Part shown: positions 56,564 to 64,000 of the stretch, in pieces | How the letters are laid out: the number at the start of each line of letters is the position of its first letter | Position numbering within the stretch: position 1 is the first letter of the stretch | Notes under the pieces: generated by a model | Database searches by the model: none | Told to the model about the DNA's origin: nothing | Seen by the model: the letters and a program-made list of their open reading frames with translations, nothing else | Translations under genes and position numbers: made by a program | From: Pseudomonas sp. ZH-FAD | GTDB lineage: Bacteria > Pseudomonadota > Gammaproteobacteria > Pseudomonadales > Pseudomonadaceae | NCBI RefSeq assembly: GCF_002803095.1 | Contig: NZ_PGLR01000002.1 | Location: 62,001-126,000 of the forward strand | Reading direction: 5' to 3' | DNA: 64,000 nt

Positions 56564-57916
56564 ATGAGTGGGTTGTACATGCTGGTTGGCACCCTGATCG
56601 CACTGGGTGTCCTGGTAACCTTTCACGAGTACGGGCACTTCTGGGTGGCCCGGCGCTGCGGCGTCAAGGTGCTGCGCTTCTCCGTTGGCTTCGGCACACC
56701 GCTGCTGCGCTGGCATGACCGCCAGGGCACCGAATTCGTGGTTGCAGCCATTCCTCTGGGTGGCTACGTCAAGATGCTCGATGAGCGCGAGGGCGATGTG
56801 CCTCCCGAGCTCGTCGAGCAGTCCTTCAATCGCAAGAGCGTGCGCCAGCGCATCGCCATCGTGGCTGCGGGCCCGCTGGCCAATTTCCTGCTGGCGCTGC
56901 TGTTCTTCTGGTTCGTCGCCATGCTCGGCAGTCAGCAGGTGCGCCCGGTTATCGGCGCCGTGCAGCCGGACAGTCTGGCGCAAGTGGCCGGGCTGCGTGC
57001 GGGGCAGGAGATCGTTGCGGTCAACGGCGAGGCCACCAGTGGTTGGGCGGCGGTCAATCTGCAACTGGTAAGGCGTCTGGGCGAGAGCGGTACGCTCGAT
57101 CTGCGCGTGCTGGAGCCGGGCTCCACCGTAGAGACGCCCAAGCAGGTGCAGTTGGACAACTGGCTGCGCGGTGCCGACGAGCCGGACCCGATTGGTTCGC
57201 TGGGCATTCGTCCATGGCGTCCGGTGCTGGAGCCGGTTCTGGCTGAAGTCGATTCCAAGGGGCCTGCCCACGCCGCAGGGCTGCAGGCAGGGGACAGGTT
57301 GCTGGCGCTCGATGGCGAGCCCCTGGCCGACTGGCAGGAGCTGGTCGATCGCGTCCGGGCATTGCCGGGCGAGGCGGTCACGCTGCGCTTCGAGCGCGCC
57401 GGGCAAGCGCAGGATGTGCAGCTGACCCTGGCGTCGCGCGGTGAAGGAGAGGCCCGCAGTGGCTACCTGGGCGCCGGCGTGCAGGGCGTCGAATGGCCGC
57501 CGGAGATGCTCCGCGAGGTGCGCTACGGTCCGCTCGAGGGTGTTGTCGAAGGCATGCGTCAAACCTGGTCCATGAGCCTGCTGACCCTCGATTCGCTGAA
57601 GAAAATGCTGTTCGGTGAGCTCTCGGTAAAAAACTTGAGTGGGCCGATAACCATTGCTAAAGTGGCGGGCGCTTCAGCTGAGTCAGGGCTGGGGGATTTC
57701 CTGAAATTCCTTGCATATCTGAGTATTAGCTTGGGGGTTCTCAATCTGCTGCCCATTCCCGTACTGGATGGTGGGCATCTGCTGTTTTATCTGGTCGAGT
57801 GGGTGCGTGGTCGCCCCTTGTCTGAGCGGGTTCAGGGTTGGGGGATGCAGATCGGCATCAGTCTGGTCATCGGGGTCATGCTGCTTGCCCTGGTCAACGA
57901 CCTCAGCCGCCTGTGA
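56564..57916 (+). CDS. rseP: Site-2 protease RseP
   Basis: 450 residues, inner-membrane zinc metalloprotease that cleaves anti-sigma factor (MucA/RseA type) in envelope stress. HEYGH at residues 21-25 in the first membrane segment, GGYVKMLDER, two PDZ domains (about 115-190 and 200-285), and the third zinc ligand motif NLLPIPVLDGGH in the C-terminal membrane region. Directly upstream of bamA. Confidence 0.97.
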   Translation: MSGLYMLVGTLIALGVLVTFHEYGHFWVARRCGVKVLRFSVGFGTPLLRWHDRQGTEFVVAAIPLGGYVKMLDEREGDVPPELVEQSFNRKSVRQRIAIVAAGPLANFLLALLFFWFVAMLGSQQVRPVIGAVQPDSLAQVAGLRAGQEIVAVNGEATSGWAAVNLQLVRRLGESGTLDLRVLEPGSTVETPKQVQLDNWLRGADEPDPIGSLGIRPWRPVLEPVLAEVDSKGPAHAAGLQAGDRLLALDGEPLADWQELVDRVRALPGEAVTLRFERAGQAQDVQLTLASRGEGEARSGYLGAGVQGVEWPPEMLREVRYGPLEGVVEGMRQTWSMSLLTLDSLKKMLFGELSVKNLSGPITIAKVAGASAESGLGDFLKFLAYLSISLGVLNLLPIPVLDGGHLLFYLVEWVRGRPLSERVQGWGMQIGISLVIGVMLLALVNDLSRL

Positions 57917-58001
57917 GCATTGCTGAATACGTTCTTGAGATTTAAAAGAAGTGTCGCTTAAGCGGCAGTTTTTATCGTCAGTTGGAATAAGAAAGGACTT
58001 C

Positions 58002-60362
58002 ATGAAACGTCTGCTGCTACCTGCGGTACTGTCCGCATTGATGATCGCCGAAGTTCACGCCGAGTCCTTCACCATCTCCGATATACGCGTCAATGGCCTG
58101 CAGCGGGTTTCCGCAGGCAGCGTATTCGGCGCGCTGCCGCTCAACGTGGGCGAGCAGGTAGATGATCGCCAACTGGTCGATGCCACCCGTTCCCTGTTCC
58201 GTACCGGCTTCTTCCAGGATATCCAGCTCGGTCGCGATGGTGACGTACTGGTGGTTACCGTGGTCGAGCGTCCCTCCATCTCCGGCATCGAGATCGAAGG
58301 CAACAAGGCCATCACTACAGAAGACCTGCTCAAGGGGCTGAACCAGTCCGGTCTGGCCGAGGGCGAAATCTTCCAGCGCGCCACCCTCGAAGGCGTGCGT
58401 AACGAGCTGCAGCGCCAGTATGTCGCTCAGGGCCGCTATTCGGCCGAGATCGAAGCCGAAGTCATTCCGCAGCCGCGTAACCGTGTGGCGCTGAAAATCA
58501 CCATCAACGAAGGCACCGTTGCTGCCATTTCCCACATCAACGTGGTCGGCAACACCGTGTTCTCCGATGAAGATCTGGTCGATCTGTTCGAGCTGAAGAC
58601 CACCAACTGGCTGTCCTTCTTCAAGAACGACGACAAGTATGCCCGCGAGAAACTGTCCGGTGACCTCGAGCGCCTGCGCTCCTACTACCTGGACCGCGGC
58701 TACATCAACATGGATATCAGCTCCACCCAGGTATCCATCACCCCGGACAAGAAGCACGTCTACATCACCGTCAACGTCGAAGAAGGCGAGAAGTACAGCG
58801 TTCGCGACGTGAAACTGTCCGGTGACCTCAAGGTTCCGGAAGAAGACGTGCGTGCACTGCTGCTGGTCAAGGAAGGGCAGGTCTTCTCGCGCAAGATCAT
58901 GACCACCACCAGTGAGCTGATCACCCGCCGCCTGGGTAACGAAGGCTATACCTTCGCCAACGTCAATGGCGTGCCGGAAGCTCACGACGAGGACAACACC
59001 GTCTCGATCACCTTCTTCGTCGATCCGGGCAAGCGCGCCTACGTCAACCGCATCAACTTCCGCGGCAACACCAAGTCCGAAGACCAGGTGCTGCGTCGCG
59101 AAATGCGTCAGATGGAAGGTGGCTGGGCCTCGACCTACCTGATCGACCAGTCCAAGGTGCGTCTGGAGCGTCTGGGCTTCTTCAAGGAGGTCAACGTCGA
59201 AACCCCGCAGGTGCCGGGCACCGACGACCAGATCGACGTCAACTACAGCGTCGAAGAGCAGCCGTCCGGCTCCATCACCGCCAGCGTCGGTTTCGCTCAG
59301 AACGCCGGTCTGATCCTCGGTGGCTCGATCAGCCAGAACAACTTCCTGGGTACCGGTAACCGCGTCAGCATCGGCCTGACCCGCAGCGAATACCAGACCC
59401 GATACAGCTTTGGCTTCGTTGACCCCTACTGGACCGTCGATGGTGTCAGCCTGGGTTACAACGCCTTCTACCGCACCACCGACTACGATGAGCTTGATGT
59501 CGACGTATCCAGCTACTCGGTCGACAGCCTGGGTGCAGGTGTCAACATCGGCTACCCGATCAGCGAAACCGCGCGTCTGACCTACGGTCTGACCGTGCAG
59601 CAGGACACCATCGATACCGGTCGTTATACCGTCGACGAGATCTTCGATTTCATCGACTCTGAAGGCGATAACTACCTGAACTTCAAGGGTTCCATCGGCT
59701 GGTCCGAGTCGACCCTGAACCGTGGCGTACTGGCCAACCGTGGTCATTCGCAGAGCCTGGTGCTGGAAACCACTTTGCCGGGTAGCGATCTGTCGTTCTA
59801 CAAACTCGACTACCGTGGTCAGGTCTTCACCCCGATCAGCGACAACTACACCCTGCGTTTCCATACCCAGCTGGGTTATGGCGACAGCTACGGTTCCACG
59901 GCTGAGCTGCCGTTCTACGAGCACTACTACGCGGGTGGTTTCAACTCGGTACGTGGTTTCGAAGACAGCAGCCTGGGGCCACGCAGTACGCCGAGTAGCG
60001 GTGCCAAACCGGGCACCCTGCGCGACCCGGATCAGGATCCGCTGCCGTTCGGTGGTAACGTGCTGGTGCAGGGCGGCGTCGAGATGCTCTTCCCGCTGCC
60101 GTTCGTCAAGGATCAGCGTTCGCTGCGCACTGCGTTGTTCTGGGATGTGGGTAATGTATTCGACACCAACTGCAGCTCCAGCCAGAAGAGGCTGAGCGAC
60201 AGCTGCGATATCGACTTCAGCAGCATGGCCAGCTCCGTGGGTGTCGGCCTGACCTGGATCACCGCACTGGGCCCGCTGAGTTTCAGTCTGGCCATGCCGA
60301 TCAAGAAGCCGGATGATGCCGATACCCAGGTATTCCAGTTCTCCCTGGGTCAAACCTTCTAA
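58002..60362 (+). CDS. bamA: Outer membrane protein assembly factor BamA
   Basis: 786 residues. Signal peptide 1-20 (cleavage after VHA), five POTRA domains (about 21-420; first starts SFTISDIRVNGLQR), then a 16-strand barrel with the conserved GGFNSVRGFEDSSLGP loop (VRGF) and a terminal FQFSLGQTF with the C-terminal Phe. ATG at 58002 follows AAAGGA; the frame is open back to 57951. Confidence 0.97.
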   Translation: MKRLLLPAVLSALMIAEVHAESFTISDIRVNGLQRVSAGSVFGALPLNVGEQVDDRQLVDATRSLFRTGFFQDIQLGRDGDVLVVTVVERPSISGIEIEGNKAITTEDLLKGLNQSGLAEGEIFQRATLEGVRNELQRQYVAQGRYSAEIEAEVIPQPRNRVALKITINEGTVAAISHINVVGNTVFSDEDLVDLFELKTTNWLSFFKNDDKYAREKLSGDLERLRSYYLDRGYINMDISSTQVSITPDKKHVYITVNVEEGEKYSVRDVKLSGDLKVPEEDVRALLLVKEGQVFSRKIMTTTSELITRRLGNEGYTFANVNGVPEAHDEDNTVSITFFVDPGKRAYVNRINFRGNTKSEDQVLRREMRQMEGGWASTYLIDQSKVRLERLGFFKEVNVETPQVPGTDDQIDVNYSVEEQPSGSITASVGFAQNAGLILGGSISQNNFLGTGNRVSIGLTRSEYQTRYSFGFVDPYWTVDGVSLGYNAFYRTTDYDELDVDVSSYSVDSLGAGVNIGYPISETARLTYGLTVQQDTIDTGRYTVDEIFDFIDSEGDNYLNFKGSIGWSESTLNRGVLANRGHSQSLVLETTLPGSDLSFYKLDYRGQVFTPISDNYTLRFHTQLGYGDSYGSTAELPFYEHYYAGGFNSVRGFEDSSLGPRSTPSSGAKPGTLRDPDQDPLPFGGNVLVQGGVEMLFPLPFVKDQRSLRTALFWDVGNVFDTNCSSSQKRLSDSCDIDFSSMASSVGVGLTWITALGPLSFSLAMPIKKPDDADTQVFQFSLGQTF

Positions 60363-60406
60363 GTTCGTTTCACAGAAAGCCAACAGTTTTGTTGCAGGAG
60401 TGCATT

Positions 60407-60910
60407 GTGCGTAAGTTGACTCAACTGGTTCTGTTCACCGCCGCCCTGATCGCCACTCCGGCGTTCGCCGAGATGAAGGTGGCCGTGCTGAACTATCAGA
60501 TGGCGCTGCTCGAGTCGGATGCAGCCAAGCGCTACGCCGTCGATGCCGAGAAGAAGTTCGGCCCGCAGCTGAACAAGCTCAAGACCCTGGAAAGCGACGC
60601 CAAGCGCATTCAGGATCGCATGGTCAAGGACGGCGAGAAGATGCAGCAGGCCGAGCGCGAGCGCCTCGAGCTCGAATTCAAGCAGAAGGCTCGTGACTTC
60701 CAGTTCCAGTCCAAGGAGCTGAACGAAGCCAAGGCAATCGCTGACCGCGAGATGCTGGCCAAGCTGAAGCCGAACCTGGACAAGGCCGTCGAAGAAGTGA
60801 TCAAGAACGGTAACTTCGACCTGGTGCTCGAGCGCGGTGCGGTGATCGATGTCAAGCCTCAGTACGACATCACTCGCCAGGTCATCGAGCGCATGAATCA
60901 GATGCGTTAA
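60407..60910 (+). CDS. skp: Periplasmic chaperone Skp/OmpH
   Basis: 167 residues. Signal peptide 1-21 (cleavage after AFA), [20 protein letters not shown], a long helical charged region (about 45-120) forming the tentacle hairpin, and a C-terminal strand [21 protein letters not shown] start with AGGAG 7 nt upstream. Holds unfolded outer-membrane proteins on the way to BamA. Confidence 0.93.
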   Translation: MRKLTQLVLFTAALIATPAFAEMKVAVLNYQMALLESDAAKRYAVDAEKKFGPQLNKLKTLESDAKRIQDRMVKDGEKMQQAERERLELEFKQKARDFQFQSKELNEAKAIADREMLAKLKPNLDKAVEEVIKNGNFDLVLERGAVIDVKPQYDITRQVIERMNQMR

Positions 60911-60912
60911 GC

Positions 60913-61968
60913 ATGACTGCGACATTTACCCTCGGCCAGCTGGCCGAGCGCCTGGGCGCCACCTTGCGTGGCGCCGAAGCTAAGGTCATCACGGGCCTGG
61001 CCACCTTACAGGAGGCCGGGCCCGAACAATTGAGCTTCCTGGCCAATGCCCAGTACCGCAAGTTTCTGGCGCAGACCCACGCCGGTGCCGTGTTGCTTAC
61101 CGCAGCCGATGCTGAAGGCTATGCTGGCGATGCCTTGATCGTTGCCAATCCTTATCTGGCTTATGCCCAGCTTTCGCATGTGTTCGACCGCAAGCCCAAG
61201 GCGGCTCCCGGCATTCATGCCACTGCGCAGGTTGCAGGCGATGCTCAGGTCGATCCGAGCGCCAGTGTTGGCGCCTTTGCGGTCATCGAAAGCGGTGCTC
61301 GCATCGGCGCTGATGTGAGCATCGGTGCGCATTGCGTGGTCGGTGCGCGTAGCGTGATCGGTGAGGGTGGTTGGCTGGCTCCGCGCGTGACGCTGTACCA
61401 CGATGTGCAGATCGGCAAGCGTGTAGTGATTCAGTCCGGTGCGGTGATCGGTGGCGAAGGCTTCGGTTTCGCCAACGAGAAGGGCGTCTGGCAGAAGATC
61501 GCGCAGATCGGTGGGGTGACCATCGGTGATGATGTCGAGATCGGCGCCAACACCACGGTGGATCGAGGTGCGCTGTCCGATACCCTGATCGGTAATGGCG
61601 TGAAGCTGGATAACCAGATCATGATCGCGCACAACGTGCAGATCGGTGACAACACGGCCATGGCGGGCTGCTGCGGTATTTCCGGCAGCACCAAGATCGG
61701 CAAGAACTGCATGATCGCCGGCGGTGTGGGCATGGTTGGCCATATCGAGGTGTGCGACAACGTGTTCGTCACCGGTATGACCATGGTGACTCGCTCGATC
61801 ACCGAGCCGGGCGCCTATTCTTCAGGCACTGCCATGCAACCGGCGGGCGAGTGGAAGAAGAGTGCAGCCCGTATTCGTCAGTTGGACGATATGGCCAAGC
61901 GACTGCGTGAGCTGGAAAAACAGCTGGCCGCCGTGACCCAGACGGCAAACGTCTCATCTGATGCCTGA
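60913..61968 (+). CDS. lpxD: UDP-3-O-acylglucosamine N-acyltransferase
   Basis: 351 residues; third step of lipid A synthesis. N-terminal uridine-binding domain ([27 protein letters not shown]), then a left-handed beta-helix of hexapeptides with active-site motif [20 protein letters not shown] (His), and a C-terminal coiled helix. It starts 2 nt after the skp stop. Confidence 0.97.
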   Translation: MTATFTLGQLAERLGATLRGAEAKVITGLATLQEAGPEQLSFLANAQYRKFLAQTHAGAVLLTAADAEGYAGDALIVANPYLAYAQLSHVFDRKPKAAPGIHATAQVAGDAQVDPSASVGAFAVIESGARIGADVSIGAHCVVGARSVIGEGGWLAPRVTLYHDVQIGKRVVIQSGAVIGGEGFGFANEKGVWQKIAQIGGVTIGDDVEIGANTTVDRGALSDTLIGNGVKLDNQIMIAHNVQIGDNTAMAGCCGISGSTKIGKNCMIAGGVGMVGHIEVCDNVFVTGMTMVTRSITEPGAYSSGTAMQPAGEWKKSAARIRQLDDMAKRLRELEKQLAAVTQTANVSSDA

Positions 61969-61998
61969 GCACGGCGTGGCCGTGCTCTTTTCTTTTCT
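61967..61998 (+). terminator. Intrinsic terminator/attenuator between lpxD and fabZ
   Basis: Perfect 9-bp stem GAGCACGGC / GCCGTGCTC with a GTG loop, beginning within the lpxD stop codon and followed by TTTTCTTTTC. It sits inside a cluster expected to be one operon, so it may set the ratio of downstream genes or signal a separate promoter for fabZ. Confidence 0.85.
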
Positions 61999-62015
61999 TA
62001 CAGGCTTAACCGGAC

Positions 62016-62456
62016 ATGATGGACATCAACGAAATTCGTGAATATTTGCCGCACCGCTATCCGTTCCTGCTGGTGGACCGTGTGGTGGACCTGGACGTCG
62101 AAGGCAAGCAGATTCGCGCCTATAAGAATGTCAGCATCAATGAGCCGTTCTTCAACGGTCACTTCCCCGAGCACCCGATCATGCCGGGCGTTCTGATCAT
62201 CGAGGCCATGGCCCAGGCTGCCGGTATCCTCGGCTTCAAGATGATGGGGGTGAAGCCGGCCGATGGCACCCTGTATTACTTCGTTGGTTCCGACAAGCTG
62301 CGCTTCCGTTCGCCGGTGCTGCCGGGTGATCAACTGACGCTGGAAGCCAAATACCTGAGCGACCGTCGCAGCATCTGGAAATTCGAGTGCCGCGCCACCG
62401 TCGATGGCAAGGAAGTCTGCGCTGCTGAAATCATCTGTGCGGAACGCAAGCTATGA
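62016..62456 (+). CDS. fabZ: 3-hydroxyacyl-ACP dehydratase FabZ
   Basis: 146 residues, hot-dog fold. [34 protein letters not shown] (catalytic His and Glu), [10 protein letters not shown]. Dehydrates 3-hydroxyacyl-ACP in fatty acid synthesis and competes with LpxA/LpxD for it. ATGA overlap with lpxA. Confidence 0.97.
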   Translation: MMDINEIREYLPHRYPFLLVDRVVDLDVEGKQIRAYKNVSINEPFFNGHFPEHPIMPGVLIIEAMAQAAGILGFKMMGVKPADGTLYYFVGSDKLRFRSPVLPGDQLTLEAKYLSDRRSIWKFECRATVDGKEVCAAEIICAERKL

Positions 62457-63229
62457 GTTTGATTGACCCCCGCGCGATCATCGACCCCAGTGCCAGATTG
62501 GCCGACGACGTCGTCGTTGGCCCTTGGAGCATTGTCGGGGCCGATGTGGAAATCGGCGAGGGTACAGTCATCGGCCCGCACGTCGTGCTCAAGGGACCGA
62601 CCGTGATCGGCAAGCACAACCGCATCTACCAGTTTTCTTCGGTCGGTGAAGACACGCCAGACCTGAAATACAAGGGCGAAGCGACGCGCCTGGTGATCGG
62701 TGATCACAACACGATTCGTGAGGGTGTCACCATTCACCGTGGCACCGTGCAGGATCGCAGCGAAACCACCATTGGCGACCACAACCTGATCATGGCCTAC
62801 GCCCATATCGGTCATGACAGTGTGATCGGCAATCATTGCATTCTGGTCAACAATACGGCCCTGGCTGGGCATGTCTGGGTCGATGACTGGGCGATTCTGT
62901 CCGGTTATACCCTGGTGCATCAGTTCTGCCGCATTGGCGCGCACAGCTTCTCGGGCATGGGTACCGCGATTGGCAAGGATGTTCCGGCTTTCGTTACCGT
63001 GTTCGGTAACCCGGCCGAGGCGCGCAGCATGAACTTCGAGGGCATGCGCCGGCGTGGTTTCTCCGCCGAGGCCATCGCTGCCCTGCGCAAGGGCTACAAG
63101 CTGGTCTATCGCCAGGGGCTGACCGTCGAGCAGGCTCTGGCCGAGCTGGCCGAGTCCGCTGCTCAGTTCCCGGAAGTGGCAATTTTCCGTGATTCGATTC
63201 AGGCCTCCACGCGCGGCATCACGCGCTGA
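62453..63229 (+). CDS. lpxA: UDP-N-acetylglucosamine acyltransferase
   Basis: 258 residues; first step of lipid A. Starts [18 protein letters not shown], beta-helix hexapeptides, active-site His in [18 protein letters not shown], and a C-terminal helical domain [20 protein letters not shown]. Confidence 0.97.
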   Translation: MSLIDPRAIIDPSARLADDVVVGPWSIVGADVEIGEGTVIGPHVVLKGPTVIGKHNRIYQFSSVGEDTPDLKYKGEATRLVIGDHNTIREGVTIHRGTVQDRSETTIGDHNLIMAYAHIGHDSVIGNHCILVNNTALAGHVWVDDWAILSGYTLVHQFCRIGAHSFSGMGTAIGKDVPAFVTVFGNPAEARSMNFEGMRRRGFSAEAIAALRKGYKLVYRQGLTVEQALAELAESAAQFPEVAIFRDSIQASTRGITR

Positions 63230-63234
63230 TACCT

Positions 63235-64000
63235 ATGAGCAGACCTATTCGCGTCGCACTGGTCGCCGGTGAGGCGTCCGGTGACATCCTCGGTTCAGGC
63301 CTGATGCAGGCCATCAAGCAGCGCCATCCGGATGCCGAGTTCATCGGTGTTGGCGGCGCGCGCATGGAGGCCGAGGGCCTTAAATCCTATTTCCCGATGG
63401 AGCGCCTGGCCGTGATGGGCCTGGTCGAGGTACTGGGCCGTCTGTTCGAGTTGCTCCGTCGCCGTCGGCAACTGGCCCGCGACCTGATTGCTGCCAAACC
63501 GGACGTGTTCATCGGCATCGATGCGCCCGATTTCAACCTGGGCCTGGAGCTCAAGCTACGCCGTGCCGGCATCAAGACCGTGCACTACGTCAGCCCCTCG
63601 GTCTGGGCCTGGCGGCAGAAGCGTGTACTGAAGATCCGCGAAGCCTGCGACCTGATGCTGACCTTGTTCCCGTTCGAGGCGCAGTTCTACGACGAGCATC
63701 AGGTGCCGGTGCGCTTCGTTGGTCATCCGCTGGCCGATGCGATTCCGCAGCAGGCTGATCGTGCTGCTGCGCGCGAGGCGCTGGATCTGCCGCAGGACGA
63801 ACCGGTAGTGGCCTTGATGTCCGGCAGTCGTGGTGGTGAAGTCGCGCGTCTCGGTGAGCTGTTTCTCGATGCGGCGATTCGTCTGCGCGCACTGCGCCCA
63901 GGTATTCATTTCCTGCTGCCTTGCGCCACGCCCGAGCGTCGCGAGCAGCTGGAGCAGATGCTGGCTGGGCGTGATTTGCCGCTGACGCTGCTCAATGGGC
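63235..64000 (+). CDS. lpxB: Lipid-A-disaccharide synthase, N-terminal part
   Basis: 255 codons visible, cut by the window edge. [62 protein letters not shown] and [12 protein letters not shown] mark the GT19 family (about 380 residues when complete). Starts 5 nt after the lpxA stop. Confidence 0.96.
   Translation, partial: MSRPIRVALVAGEASGDILGSGLMQAIKQRHPDAEFIGVGGARMEAEGLKSYFPMERLAVMGLVEVLGRLFELLRRRRQLARDLIAAKPDVFIGIDAPDFNLGLELKLRRAGIKTVHYVSPSVWAWRQKRVLKIREACDLMLTLFPFEAQFYDEHQVPVRFVGHPLADAIPQQADRAAAREALDLPQDEPVVALMSGSRGGEVARLGELFLDAAIRLRALRPGIHFLLPCATPERREQLEQMLAGRDLPLTLLNG

Noticed and set aside
58017..60383. Very long open frame antisense to bamA (788 codons); similar long antisense frames over mqo, glnD, plsB and the GldG-like gene
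   Set aside because: High GC leaves antisense frames open. They lack domain signals, have low-complexity composition, and the sense genes are certain.

Overview
The window is GC-rich gammaproteobacterial chromosome and its gene content and order point to a Pseudomonas, most likely of the P. mendocina / P. pseudoalcaligenes / P. stutzeri side of the genus. The grounds are the gtrS-gtsABCD glucose-uptake locus with Hfq/Crc-type AAN-repeat motifs, the frr-uppS-cdsA-dxr-rseP-bamA-skp-lpxD-fabZ-lpxA-lpxB order, the dapC-glnD-map / rpsB-tsf-pyrH order, and a chromosomal integron with Pseudomonas-type attC sites. Species assignment is inference.

Layout. 1-6.5 kb: tail of a sensor kinase (gtrS), then a glucose/mannose ABC importer (gtsABCD) followed by a LamB-type porin where OprB is usual. 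6.7-9.7 kb: a MocR-type regulator and a solitary ccoG. 10-13.3 kb: a tight cysI-DUF934-lrgA-lrgB cluster. 13.6-15.2 kb: mqo with a lipoprotein signal. 15.2-15.8 kb: a patch of nested dispersed palindromes. 15.8-24.1 kb: a cytosolic trypsin-like protease, plsB, an EamA transporter, a Cache-PAS-GGDEF protein, two small membrane proteins and an AAC(3)-I-like acetyltransferase.

24.6-30.5 kb is the accessory heart of the window: a chromosomal integron. Seven attC sites bound seven AT-rich cassettes, all read leftwards from an attI next to intI. The integrase is interrupted by one in-frame TGA (codon 219, where tryptophan is expected), one cassette gene is frameshifted, and the most distal attC has a changed core, so the array looks partly frozen. 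The distal cassette carries an S-type pyocin / colicin E3-like ribonuclease with a small overlapping gene that is probably its immunity gene. Just beyond the array lies the gentamicin-acetyltransferase-like gene.

30.7-35.3 kb: a Gld-like ABC system (ATPase, permease, GldG-like protein, DUF4340). 35.5-41.9 kb: a cold-shock gene, rlmA, dapE, tcdA, a solute-binding protein, a YehS-like gene and a MITE-like element. 41.9-50.2 kb: csdE/csdA (sulfur mobilisation), dapD, an ArsC-like gene, dapC, glnD and map. Lysine/peptidoglycan precursor genes (dapE, dapD, dapC) are thus spread over 37.6-46.6 kb. 50.5-64 kb: the translation and envelope block rpsB-tsf-pyrH-frr-uppS-cdsA-dxr-rseP-bamA-skp-lpxD-fabZ-lpxA-lpxB, cut by the window end inside lpxB.

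Intergenic regions carry at least eight families of short dispersed palindromes, including a roughly 70-bp element made of three successive hairpins (three copies) and one case of a palindrome inserted inside another. No rRNA or tRNA gene and no CRISPR array was seen.
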